Assembly (NCBI GenBank): GCA_002812745.2
Contig: NCSJ02000516.1
Coordinates: 1 to 21,206 of the forward strand
Reading direction: 5' to 3'
From: Scytalidium lignicola
Taxonomy: Eukaryota; Ascomycota; Leotiomycetes
Length of the DNA: 21,206 bases
Shown here: positions 1 to 9,476 of the stretch, piece by piece
Layout: each line of letters starts with the position of its first letter
How positions within the stretch are numbered: the stretch's first letter is position 1
Translations under genes and position numbers: made by a program
Notes under the pieces: model-generated
Told to the model about the DNA's origin: nothing
The model's input: only the letters and a program-made list of their open reading frames with translations
The model's database searches: none

Positions 1-294
1 TAAAAGTAATATAAAATGTATATAAGAAATATATAATTGATGTTTAAGTATATATATATTAAAAGTAAAATATATTATATAAGTATAAGTATATTTTCAA
101 TGTTATTATATACTTTATCAAGAAATACATTTACTTTCTTTATTCTTTACCTTGTATAAATTAATATTCTTTTTGAATGTTTAATTATATTATACTCTTT
201 GTTTTTTGTTAGCACTTTTTTNATCTTTTTGAAGATATAATAAGTTTGTGTAATAAAATAAAAGAAAGAAAGAAAGAAAGAAAGAAGAGAAAAA
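1..294. other. AT-rich flank without a gene
   Basis: Very AT-rich sequence with no convincing reading frame on either strand. I looked on the minus strand for the missing downstream part of the copia element that lies at the other end of the nested cluster (RNase H region) and did not recognise it. One ambiguous base lies at 222 beside a T run. Confidence 0.6.
261..286. repeat. (GAAA)n microsatellite
   Basis: About six consecutive AAAG/GAAA units lie just left of the outer LTR tip of element A. The sequence between the microsatellite and the LTR is a purine run, so no clear target-site duplication can be read here. Confidence 0.85.
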
Positions 295-652
295 TGTTAT
301 AAAACTACGTCATCCAGGTTACTGGATAGCTTAGGGTAAGGTAGATGTTCAGGGACAACGGAAATATATGACACATAAGCAGGTTACTAGGTTAAGGGTA
401 AGGTACAGTAATGTATTTAGGTTGAACATGAGGAGTTTACTCTTATGTTCTTACAATGTACTTATATAGATAATGAAATTCAACTGGACTTTTTGGACCT
501 TTCAGGTCCTTCAAGTCCATGGACCTCTTGGACCCCCTAGGTTCCCAGGGTCCTACTCATGTTATGTGATTGTTAGGTTCTCTATATACACTTTGCCATG
601 TATCAAGCCTTAGGCTTACACTAATTACTGTGTTATAGTAAAACTTGTAACA
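295..652 (-). repeat. 3' LTR of element A (outer LTR subtype, 358 bp)
   Basis: Begins TGTTAT and ends GTAACA on the plus strand, the decayed form of the perfect TGTTAC/GTAACA tips seen in the inner LTR. It has the TATA box at 461-468 and the U5-side motif also seen in the other LTRs. Its U3 carries GGACC-type repeats rather than the GGACTCC repeats of the element's own 5' LTR. It resembles the 3' LTR of element C (about 17% different over the first 120 bases, mostly transitions) more than the 5' LTR of its own element. Confidence 0.92.
461..468 (-). promoter_or_regulatory. TATA box of LTR (element A, 3' LTR)
   Basis: TATATAAG on the minus strand within the motif TCTATATAAG, which occurs in all four LTRs. 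It is the likely core promoter element separating U3 from R. Confidence 0.6.
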
Positions 653-668
653 TTATCTCCTTTTCTGC
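653..668 (-). other. Polypurine tract of element A
   Basis: On the minus strand a purine-rich run, AGAAAAGGAGATAA, directly abuts the 3' LTR. This is the expected position for the primer of plus-strand DNA synthesis. Element C has the matching run at 16168-16181. Confidence 0.75.
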
Positions 669-853
669 TTAATGTTGTCTTGACACTTAAAACATTATCT
701 TTGAATATTCCTTTGTTCATTAATTTTTCTTTCTTTTCCAATATGCTACCTAAATGACAATGTTCTAAGAGTAACACAGAAGAAAGGACAAGATCAAGAA
801 AATATTAAGAAGTATTAGACTTGGGAGATTATATAGCAAAGTACAATATTGAA

Positions 854-1198
854 ATGTTTCTTTGTGGTTTTTGCGTTTAAAACAGTTTGACTTGTTTGAT
901 GGTTTCTGAGTTTAACCATTGTAGCAAGTATGCTTGTCACAAGTGCAAATGCAAGAGTGAAGGTATTCTTGTAATGTTTTAGGAAACCCTTGATAAGAAG
1001 GAGGTTTGTCTTGAGGTTGAAGAGGAGAAGGCTACTCAGGCTATAGCCGAGAACATAGCCTGTCTTGCTTGTCTTTGCAAACAAAAGAAGTTCCTTCATT
1101 AATATATTGGCAAAATGATCTGTCATAGACTTTCTTCTTTGGATGAGTTGGACGTTGTAGAAGAGAAAGAAAGGCAAGAGAAACAAGATTCTTTATAA
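854..1198 (+). pseudogene. Antisense Cys-rich (Zn2Cys6-like) ORF carried by element A
   Basis: This frame is encoded opposite to gag-pol, between the pol end and the 3' LTR. ATG at 854 to TAA at 1196 gives 114 codons, broken by stops at codons 9 (878), 43 (980) and 83 (1100). Cysteine codons 4, 7, 14, 23, (26), 31 and 33 give C-x2-C-x6-C-x8-C-x2-C-x6-C, the spacing of a fungal Zn(II)2Cys6 cluster. Codon 26 is TAT here but TGC in the copy in element C. After the cluster comes a Glu/Lys-rich stretch, probably a coiled coil, with motifs such as LDKKE, VEEEKA, CKQKKFL, SSLDELD and EKERQEK. The element C copy has the same start, stop and length. From memory, similar short Cys-rich proteins are common in fungal repeats; I have no accession. 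Binding to nucleic acid is inference. The overlapping open frame on the other strand (815-1186) is judged a shadow. Confidence 0.7.
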
Positions 1199-1289
1199 CC
1201 TCTAAAGTTGTATTCTGCTGACTTAGGTGTGGTTTCTTCTTTTGTTATCAATTCCTTCTTCTCTGACCTTACAATTCTATTGCTTAGAA

Positions 1290-1465
1290 ATCCATTCTAG
1301 GATGAGTTTGATGATATGCTTTTAGTAACTTTTCACAGTTTATAAGATTAAAAGTAAGTTCTTATCCATTCTTACTTTCTAGATATCTTATCCATTTAAC
1401 CAAGTATTGTAGTTTCTTATAATGTATCTTATGATTGATGATTTTTTCAACTTCATATTCTTTTT
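1290..1465 (-). pseudogene. chromodomain at the integrase C-terminus, element A
   Basis: Reads EYEVEKIINHKIHYKKLQ, then YLVKW, RYLESKNG, a stop where Trp is usual (NTWEP), then LLKAYHQTHP. This is the chromodomain layout of chromoviruses, which is thought to steer integration to histone-marked heterochromatin. The aromatic residue Y of EYEV and the W of VKW are present; the third, W in the TWEP motif, is the stop codon. Confidence 0.85.
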
Positions 1466-1599
1466 CCAGATTGACTTCTTTTAGCATTAGTGTTTAAGTG
1501 TTTTCAAGTGTTAGTTTAAGAAGTAAAACATGGAAAACAAGATGTATTTTAACTATTGTTGGTAATTTTAATTTATATGTTAAAGGTTTATAGACTTTC

Positions 1600-2696
1600 T
1601 TNATTTTNTATGGTCTTATNTTTACCTAGTNTAGTTTATCACTTGGTCTTGTTGTTTTGATGTTTCTTCTAAGAAGATAAACTTTATCCTCTTTTTTGTA
1701 TACTAGTTCCATCAAGCGTTCACGATTGTAGTACTTCTTTATTCTTTCCTTAGTGTATTGAAGTGAGTTCCTGATCCTTTCTTGCATTTCTTCCATCTGT
1801 TTTGCATAGATCTTTGCTGATTCACTTGTGGATTCTAGTTCTAGTCTGGTGTAGAACCCTTCTGGTTCCTGTCTGTAGTTTGTATAGAATGGAGTGATCT
1901 TAGTTGATTTATGTAGTGTACCATTGTATGCTATCTTTGTTATCAGCAAGTAATCAACTTAATTATCTTGATTATAGTTGACATAACATCTGAGGTATCC
2001 TTCCAACTATCTGTTCAAACGTTCTGTTTTTCCGTTGGTTTGTAGGTATTATGCTGTTGACAATTTCCTTTTGACTCTTATTCTTACTGTTAATGTTTCT
2101 TAAAACTTAGATATGAATCTAGTATCTCTATCAGAGATTATCTGTTTTAGCAATTCCTATTGAGATACTATTCTTCGTAGGAATATATTAGCTACCTCTT
2201 TTGCTCCTTAGATCTCCTTGAATAGTTCAAATGTTGCATAATTGGTATAATGTTCAGTTATCACAAAGATGGAGTTATACTTGACCTTTGTTGTGTGATC
2301 TGTGGAAACTGGTAGTTTCATGATAAAATCTTATCTGATTAATTCTTATGGATTGTCAGGTATTTGTGTAGGGTGTAATTGTCCTCAAGGCTTCCTTCTA
2401 GGATTCTTGGCCTTCCTATAGATTTTGCATTCTGCGATTACTTTCTTAATTATCGATTGTAGTTTTACGATAAAGTAATCCTTATTAATTTAGTAATAGC
2501 ATCAGGTTACTCTTATATGTCCGTTGTATGGCAAACCATATTGTTCCTTGACAAACTCTTTTGCTAATTTCGTTGGTATATATAGTCTCTTGTTCTTATA
2601 CCAAATGTTTTCGATTCTTTCCTACTTGCCCTTGGTCATGTCTAGTAAAGTGTTCTGCCCTCTTTTCCTCTTGATTGCTTTACTGATTTGATCAGC
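1600..2696 (-). pseudogene. integrase, element A
   Basis: Recognisable order: YIPTKLAKEF lead-in and HHCC zinc region (NGHIRV, then AECKIY, where the second Cys has become Tyr; element C keeps CKIC). The core follows with DFIMKLPVSTDHTT, the second Asp in ISDRDTRF and the Glu in GKTERLNR, so the three catalytic residues D, D, E are all still coded. Then comes the C-terminal region, open from 1949 to 1626 (THKSTKI-like block, QEPEGFYTRLELES, KVYLLRRNIKTTRPSDKL). Four ambiguous bases at 1602, 1608, 1620 and 1631 are substitutions, not insertions, when aligned with element C. Several TAA/TAG stops interrupt the core. It would insert element cDNA into chromatin. Confidence 0.88.
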
Positions 2697-2699
2697 TTA

Positions 2700-4569
2700 G
2701 TGTTTGTCCGTTATTGTTGTGATAGCCATAAGTTGTCTTCTATTGTATACTAGGAATCCGCTTTTATCTTCCTTTAATATGGGTTTACTTTTCTCCTTTT
2801 CCTTGGCTGAGTACTCAGGTTTCCGACTTAGAGTATCTGCTCTCCTATTATCTTCGCCTTTAATATGAGTAATCTTAAAATTGTATTTAGACAGTTTCTC
2901 TGCCCATCGTGCTTGTCTAGCATTTAATTGCTTGGTTGTCATGAAGTATTGGAGGTTATGGTAATCTGAAAGTATATCAACTGTCTTACTAGATCTAACA
3001 GTGTACACTCTCTAATACTTCAGAGCTTCCACGATGGCTAACATCTCCTTATCTGATGTCTGATAATTTCTTTCAGCAGTATTCAGCTTTCTTGACTAAA
3101 ATGCCAATGATACTTGGTAATGTTGTTTACTGATCTGTTATGATTGTGATAGCACAGCTCCTAATGCTACATCAGAGGCATCAGTTTCAATTCTTATTTC
3201 TTTCTCTAGATTAAAGATTCTCAAGAAATCTCCTTTTACAAAGGCATCCTTAATGCTTTAGAATGCTTCCTTTGCAACATCATTCCATTCATAAGCTTGA
3301 TCTTTCTTCGTGAGTTCAGTCAATGGCATGGAGATCTTGGAATAGTCTTTTACAAATCTCTGGTAATAGTTGGCCAACCTTAAGAAACTCTGTAGTTACT
3401 TAACAGTCTTAGGTAGTTCTTATTCTTTAATCGTCTGAATCTTATCGTTAAGGGTTTTTATTCTTTCTCCAGAAATACAGTGTCCTAAGAACTGAACTTG
3501 TTCTTTGTAGAATTCATATTTTACTGGTTTACAGTGTAATCCTGCCTTCTACAACGCTTGTAGAACAAGCTTGACATGCTTTGTATGTTCTTTGATACTC
3601 TTCGAGTATATAATTATATTGTCAAGATATATCATTATGAATTTCTTCAAATATTTTTTTAATATTTGGTTTATTATTCTTTGTTGTGTTATTAGAGCAT
3701 TGGTCATACCAAATGTCATAACTAATAGCTCAAATAATTTGTATTTTGTTCGAATAACAGCTTTCCATTTGTTATTTCTTTTAATCTTAACCAGATTAAA
3801 TGCTGATCATAAGTCCAGTTTGGTGAATATGACAACTCCTTTTAGCTTGTTCATCATTGAATCTATTAACGGTAAGGGGTATTGGTCTTTCTCAGTTCCA
3901 CTATTTAAGTGTTTGTAGTTATTATAAGGTTGTCCTAATGGATTGTCTTCTTTCTTCGCATAATGTAGTAATGCTCCAGCTTCGCTGTGACTTTCTTTGT
4001 ATAGACCTCTAAGCACCATTTTCTTGAGTAACCATTTTTTCGTTGCCTTATCCTCGGCGAGAGTTGTTTGATAAATTGGTCTATAAGCTAGTCTGAACCC
4101 CTCTTTGAGCTTTATCTCATGATCTTATGGTTTGTGCTCAGGTAAGGTTGAATTATCAAGTCTTTCTGTGAATAGCTTTAGCTATTCATAATATTCCTTA
4201 GGAATATGTTTTATGGTTTCGTTAACATGGACAGCTCCTAAAGACATAGTTTCTTCTAGGAAGGTAATCATACTTGTTCTCCAATCAATTATTAGATTAT
4301 GCTTTCTTATTCATTCGATTCTTAATATAACCTGATATGTTCTTAACCTTGTAACATCAAAAGATATTCTTTCTTGGTGGCTTTTGCTATACCTTATATC
4401 TAAGTTCTAAGTTTGAACGTCGACATGCTTCTGAACCTTGGTATTGTTTACTAATGATATTAAATAGTTGTTGTCTTTGACTCTTATGCTGAGTCCAAGT
4501 CATTTCATGACTTGTTCACTGATAAAGTTCNTTTTTAGCTTCTGAATTGATCAAGGCCCTCATTGGCTT
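2700..4569 (-). pseudogene. protease, reverse transcriptase and RNase H, element A
   Basis: A retropepsin-like segment reads ALINSEAKKNFI; the catalytic Asp of the usual ALIDSG motif is AAT (Asn) at 4546-4548. RT follows: the motif block TKLDL is intact and followed by TGA where Arg is usual (LDLRSAF). The active-site YxDD reads YLDN at 3618-3629. The thumb segment has LQSFLRLANYYQRF. RNase H retains all four acidic positions in ETDASD, SDKE, SDYHNL and RRADTLSR, and the open block 3008-2697 spans its end. Stops at 3422-3420, 3098-3096 and 3014-3012 replace Trp codons expected in this family; the last two are still TGG in element B. The enzyme set copies element RNA into DNA in the particle. 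Confidence 0.9.
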
Positions 4570-5748
4570 TCTGCATAACGTTATATCAATATATAATGAA
4601 CTTTCACTGTTCATAGAATAGAGATTGACGTTTCCAGCATTGTCAACTGACATGTCATCTCCAATTTTGAAATCTTTGGCATTTTCCTGAAGTTCCTCAA
4701 ATAGTACTGCTTGTCTTTTGCTAAGATTTCGTAGTCTTGGTCTATCTAGGCTTCCATCGTTTATGAAGGTATGTGCATCTTGTACTCATTCTGCCATTTC
4801 ATTTCTCAGACGTTCCTTTATTTCAGTGATAAAAACATCATTTACCATAAGAATTCTTTCTACAAAATTTAAAGAGTATGTTGTTACTTCTTGGTTGAAC
4901 TGTTCATCGATTCCTTGTAGTAATTCATCTTCTCTTGGTAACACAATCAGTACTTCTAAAGGTAGTGAATCTTCTTCTAGTTCATTAACCATAAGCAGAG
5001 CTTTCTCATCCTAGTTGGCTTGTTCGACAATAATCTCAACTAGTTCCCTTTGTTCTTGTTAGGTATGATATTGTTCAGCTTCTGGTAGTTGTTTTACTGA
5101 CTTTCCTAAACCTTAGATTTCTTTGTGTTGTATTTCTGCTTTTAAACAGTCTTGTTAGAAAGTTATTATTGGAAGTCTTTTGTGTTGAATGTTATATTGC
5201 CCTTATACGACATGGCTTAGCTTTTCTTCAATTACTATCCAGGCATCCTTAGGCATCTGATCGAAATCATCTTGGATTTGAGTCCTTTTCATTGATAAGA
5301 GGATTTCATGTGATCCTTTCTTTATAACGATGCTTTGTAGGTTGGTCTTATAGACTAAAGTGAGATCTTCAAGATCAAGTTCTTATTCCTCAACAGTTGC
5401 TTCTTCTTATTACATGGTTCTATAGAGTTGGCTCTTGTTCAGGATCTTCTATCCTCTTAGCCCTCTTATGCTAATCGTAAGGTAATATTTCAAGACTAAT
5501 AATTCTCCAGAAACGGGATATTACTCTGTTAGTATAGCCTTAAACTCTGCTGGCATGATCATTCAGATTCCACTGACTCCTAGCATAGATCTCCATCTAT
5601 TTGGGCTAACAGCCTCTTCTTGATTCCAAGGGTATCCCTTATGCTAAGTCCTTCTCATTGGTACAGAATTTGTTTCCAGGATCCTTGTTATTGTCATCTC
5701 ATCTACGTTAGTTTTAATAGTGATCTCTGGTATGGTTATCAAATTCGG
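4570..5748 (-). pseudogene. gag-to-protease linker region, element A
   Basis: This is in phase with gag and about 390 codons long. Readable blocks include ITIPEITIKTNVDE, a Trp/Pro-poor charged segment and an acidic stretch with VNELEEDSLPLEVL (open over 4992-4786). I recognise no catalytic domain. Its position between the zinc knuckle and the retropepsin-like motif suggests a structural part of the polyprotein. The matching part of element C is 11080-12250. The plus-strand reading 4718-5014 is a shadow. Confidence 0.6.
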
Positions 5749-7083
5749 TCATTCCTCTTCTTCTTCTGAGGAGTTCCTTCCCTTGTCCGAGCTTTCCTTT
5801 TCTGAAGACTCTGATGAGATATCCATGATTCTTGGAATTCTTATAGCCTCAACTTTAATTGATGAACTTGACTTGTTGTCTTTCTTATGGGTGTTGGCCA
5901 TATGTCCAAGAAGTCTGCACTTGAAGCATAACTTGTTTTTTCTTCTTTTGTCAAGTTCCTCAGGGGAAATTCTGAAGGAATTTCCTTTCTTGTTTTTTCC
6001 TTCGAAGTGTTTCTTTCCTTTCCCTTTGAAGGTCTTTGCTTTCTTCATAGTATCCAACTCCATAGGGTCCTCTTGATTTTTCCTTCTGTTGGTCTTTCTT
6101 CTGTTGAAGTAAGATCTACCTTTCTTGTCCAAGATCATCTTGTATTGTTCATTCCTGATCTTGATAGACAAGTCAATGAGGGCATCCAGTGTTTTAACAG
6201 CCGGTCGTTGGTATAATTCCTCTTTGATTGAGTCCTTTAGACCAATCCTAAACTGATGCATGTATGCTTCCTCTCCTCAATTAATTGATATTGCATGCTG
6301 GCGATAAAGCATTGCATATTCACTAGGGCTTTTAGTTTGTCTAAGGTGAGCTAAGTGTCTTTTAGCATTCCTTTTCTTGTTAACATCCTTATATAAGCGT
6401 TTGAGTTCACTTGTGTAGTTTTCCTAGCTTCTAATAATATTTCTCACTTTCTGGTTTGTCATTCCTCCGTTCGTCGTGAACCACTTATCTTTAAAGGGTT
6501 GAAACCACGTCTTAACCACCTTTTTTAGATATGTCAACGCCCACAGAACCTTATGCATGTCTCCAGGCAACAGGTGATTATTTAATACTAAATAAGTTCT
6601 TGTCTGAGCAAGATACGCCTTAAGCTTCTTTTTATCCTTATAGAACAAGTCTAGCCTGGTGATTTTGACTTCTCTAGGTGTTGCCATTAGAATTTGTTCA
6701 GCGTCGTTTTCTGGTTCTGAGTCTGGATTAGGGTCCGGGCTTAGAGCTCTTAGTACTTGAACTGGTTCCGTCTCGGGTTTAGGTAATGGAAGTGCTGGCT
6801 TCTTCCTCGAAGCTCTTGACGATTCTCCAACAGTTGATCCTTCTGTTGACCTTGTAGATTGCTTTGGTAGCATAACAACTTCTTCTAACACTCCCTCCTG
6901 GATGTTAGTTTCCTTGATAGTCTGACTCTTACCTTGATCTTCTTCAGAACTATCTTCCGAACTTTCCTTAGATACTTCCTCAGATCCCTCTTCAGATTCT
7001 TCCTCAGAGCCTGCTTCAGAACCTTCTACAGGCTGTTCGTTGTTGTTATCTACCAGTGTGTCTGTTTCCAAATCCTGATTCAT
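5749..7083 (-). pseudogene. gag (capsid and nucleocapsid), element A
   Basis: The protein starts MNQDLETD, followed by an acidic, Glu/Ser-rich stretch (repeated GSEEESEEGSEE-type units), a basic/proline patch (KKPALPLPKPETEP) and then a retrotransposon Gag region with TWFQPFKDKW and MHQFRIGLKDSIKEEL. A zinc knuckle lies at 5928-5887: C-x2-C-x4-H-x4-H (CFKC, GH, then THKK). A second acidic Ser/Glu tail follows, ending in EEEEE. Two stops break it: TAG after NIIRS (TGG in element C, so Trp to stop) and TGA before GEEAYMHQ (TAA in element C). The stop after the Glu run (5751-5749) is TGA in A and TAA in C. The same frame continues past it into the linker, so it is probably also a RIP stop rather than a true gag end. 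Confidence 0.88.
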
Positions 7084-7084
7084 C

Positions 7085-7104
7085 AAGATAGGTGGTGTTC
7101 AAAA
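7085..7104 (-). other. Primer-binding region of element A
   Basis: On the minus strand the first bases inside the LTR are TTTTGAACACCACC. There is no TGG as needed for a tRNA CCA end. The core TTGAACAC is complementary to GTGTTCAA, found in the LTR about 32 bases downstream of the TATA box (GTATTCAA in this copy's own 5' LTR after one transition). This points to self-priming, as known for Tf1-like elements. Confidence 0.5.
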
Positions 7105-7447
7105 TGTTACAAAACTACGTTATCCAGGTCATTGGATAGCCAAGGGTAAGGTAGATATTCAGGGACAACGGAAACGTGTGACATACAAGCAAGCGGCTAA
7201 ATCCAAGGTAGGGTCTAGTAATGTATTTAGGTTGAATACGAGGAGTCTACTCTCATGTTCCTACAGTGTGCTTATATAGATAATGAAATCCTGCTGGACC
7301 CTTTAGAGTCCTGGGAGTCCTCTGGAGTCCTCCAAGGATCCTAGGACTCCATCATGTGACCTCTGATTGTTAGGTTCTCTATGTACACCTTCTCTGTACT
7401 GAGCCTCAGGCTTACACCAATCAGCTTGTTAGGTAAAACCCGTAACA
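7105..7447 (-). repeat. 5' LTR of element A (inner LTR subtype, 343 bp)
   Basis: Perfect tips TGTTAC...GTAACA. It differs from the 5' LTR of element C by 13 positions by my count, all transitions, with no indel (about 96% identity). U3 contains several GGACTCC/GGAGTCC heptamers. TATA box at 7271-7278. Less AT-biased than the outer LTRs. Confidence 0.95.
7271..7278 (-). promoter_or_regulatory. TATA box of LTR (element A, 5' LTR)
   Basis: TATATAAG on the minus strand, in the same context as in the other three LTRs. It would drive the element's genomic RNA toward gag. Confidence 0.65.
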
Positions 7448-9379
7448 ATTATACATAGATATAAAACTATGTNAAAAAGTTAATAAGAGCCTTGATTAAT
7501 TTAAAAGTTAAAAGAAACTTTATCAGTGAATAAGTTATAAAGTAACTTGGATTTAACATAAGAGTTAAGAAAGACAATTACTTGATATTATTAATAAATG
7601 ATAATATAGTTAAGAAAGTAGTTAATATCTAAACTTATAAACTAAACATAAGGATTAATAGTGATTATCAAGAAAGAATATCTTTTAATGTTATGTAACT
7701 AAGAATATATCAAGTAATATTAAGAATTGAATGGATAAGGAAGTATAATCTGATAATTGATTGAAGAACAAGTATAATTACCTTCTTAGAAGAAGAATGG
7801 AATTTAGTGTTTTTAAGAGTTATTTATATTAACAAAACCTTAAAACATATTCTTAAGGAATATTATGAATAACTAGAGTTATTTATAGAAAAACTTGATG
7901 ATTTAACTTTACTTAAGCATAAACTATAAGATTATAAGATAAAGTTCAAAGAGAGGTTCAGACTAACTTATAAACCAATTTATTAAACAACTCTTGTTAA
8001 GAATAAGATAATGAAGAAATAATTGCTTAGGAAAATAATATTTAAAGGTTTGTATAAAGAAGGTTATAACAAAGTTAAAGTATTATTATATTATACAAAA
8101 AAAGGAGATAATCTATTAGGATAACCTTATAATAATTACAAATACTTGAATAATAGAATTAAGAAGGATTAATACCCTTTATCATTGATAGATTTAATAA
8201 TAAACAAGTTGAAGGGAGTTATTATATTCATTAAGCTAGACTTATAATCAACATTTAATTTAGTTAAGATTAAAAAAGGTAATAAGTAAAAAGTTACTAT
8301 TTAAACAAAATATAAATTATTTAAATTATTAATTATAACGTTTAGTATGACTAATACTCTGGCAATATAATAAAGAATAATAGACTAAGTATTAGAAAAA
8401 TACTTAGAGAAATTTATAATAGTATATCTTGATAATATAATTATTTACTCAAAGAGTATTAAAGAATATAAAAAGTATATCAAGCTTGTTTTACAAGTAT
8501 TATAAGAGGTAAGATTATGTTATAAATTAATAAAATGTAAATTTTATAAAGAACAAGTTCAGTTCTTAGGATATTATATTTCTGGAGAAAGGATAAAGAC
8601 TCTTGATGATAAGATTTAGTCAATCAAAGAATAAGAACTACTTAAGACAATTAAATAATTATAAAGTTTTTTAAGGTTGGTTAACTATTATTGAAGATTT
8701 ATAAAAGACTATTCCAAAATCTTTGTATTATTAACTGAACTTACAAAGAAGGATCAAGCTTATGAATGGAATAATGCTATAAAGAAAGTATTCTAAAACA
8801 TTAAAAATGCTTTTGTGAAAAGAGGTTTCTTAAGAATCTTTAATCTAGAAAGAGAAATAAAAATCGAAATTAATGTCTTTGATATAATATTAAAAGTAGT
8901 GTTATTATAATCATAACAGATTAATAAACAACATTACTAGATATTATTAGTATTTTGGTTAAGAAAGCTGAATATTATTAAAAGAAATTATTAAATATCA
9001 AATAAAGAAATGTTAACTATTATAAAAGCTTTAAAGCATTGGAGAGTATATACAGTTAAATCTAGTAAAACAATTAATATACTTTCAGATTACCATAACC
9101 TTTAATACTTTATAACAACTAAGTAATTAAATGTAAGATAAGTATAATAAGTAAAGAAGTTATCCAAGTATGATTTTAAGATTATTTATATTAAAGGCAA
9201 AGACAATAGAAAAGTAAATGCTTTAAGTTAGAAACCTGAATATTCAACTAAGGAAAAAGAAGAAAGTGAACTAATATTGAAAGAGGATAAAGAAGGATTT
9301 CTTGTATACAATAAGAGATAACTTATGATTATTATAACTATAACAGACAAGTATTAAGCTGATTGAATCAGAGAAGTGA
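7448..9379 (+). mobile_element. Ty3/gypsy internal fragment, element B (protease to RNase H end)
   Basis: This is an older, strongly AT-shifted copy of the same chromovirus without LTRs of its own. It aligns with 12231-14154 of element C. Visible parts: protease remnant RALIN at 7486-7500 (Asn for the catalytic Asp), RT with LDL then TAA, YLDN at 8425-8436, thumb, and RNase H with IKGKDNRK. It ends a few codons after the RNase H domain, at 9379. It has more stops than A or C but retains TGG at 8956-8958 and 9040-9042 where A and C have stops. It is about 9 bases longer than the matching part of C, so it has small indels. Both ends abut the tips of head-to-head inner LTRs, and neither flank continues beyond the LTR elements. 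Confidence 0.88.
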
Positions 9380-9476
9380 TGTTACGGGTTTTACCTAACA
9401 AGCTGATTGGTGTAGGCCTGAGGCTCGGTACAGAGAAGGTGTACATAGAGAACCTAACAATCAGAGGTCACGTGAT

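Larger units (their letters stand above)
1251..7083 (-). pseudogene. Element A gag-pol, single polyprotein frame, decayed
   Basis: ATG at 7083, 22 bases inside the 5' LTR edge, opens a frame that runs through Gag, linker, protease, RT, RNase H, integrase and chromodomain to a TGA at 1250-1248, about 1,944 codons. The gag frame stays in phase to 4532, and one extra base marked N at 4531 shifts the later domains by exactly one. No frameshift separates gag from pol, so the ancestor probably made one polyprotein, as single-ORF chromoviruses do. Stops are scattered and fit RIP: for example TGG to TAG at the end of the first open gag block (6426-6424) and at 3098-3096 and 3014-3012. The frame also carries catalytic changes described under the domain entries. 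Confidence 0.9.
295..7447 (-). mobile_element. Ty3/gypsy chromovirus, element A, complete but decayed
   Basis: Full-length LTR retrotransposon read from 7447 down to 295. Order: 5' LTR (7105-7447), primer site, gag-pol in one frame from 7083 to about 1251, a 3' region with an antisense reading frame (854-1198 on the plus strand), a polypurine tract, 3' LTR (295-652). It is the least damaged of the three copies and keeps open stretches of up to 220 codons, but in-frame TAA, TAG and TGA codons occur throughout, so it cannot make its polyprotein. It is collinear with element C, with no indels in gag-pol apart from extra bases marked N. Flanking bases (GAAAA on the left, ATTAT on the right) do not form a target-site duplication. 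Confidence 0.93.

Noticed and set aside
815..1186. Open minus-strand frame of 123 codons in the 3' region of element A
   Set aside because: It overlaps the antisense Cys-rich frame base for base, shows no known domain and its start is not shared with the shorter counterpart at 15747-16010. G-to-A changes on one strand can leave the complementary frame open by chance.
3571..3918. Plus-strand hydrophobic frame resembling a membrane protein
   Set aside because: Lies fully inside the RT of element A in reverse orientation; hydrophobicity comes from AT-rich complement codons.
4718..5014. Plus-strand frame of 98 codons in the linker region
   Set aside because: Ser-rich reverse reading of the acidic gag-pol linker; not seen as an open frame in the matching part of element C.
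1251..7083. A changed genetic code in which TAA/TAG mean Gln
   Set aside because: Stops also replace Trp and Arg, TGA is used as well, and the same codon is TGG in one copy and TAG or TGA in others. RIP-type mutation explains all of this.
5720..7149. Plus-strand frames at 5720-6076, 6007-6216 and 6934-7149
   Set aside because: They are reverse readings of the Glu/Lys/Ser-rich gag of element A (Phe/Leu/Ser-rich translations) and have no support of their own.
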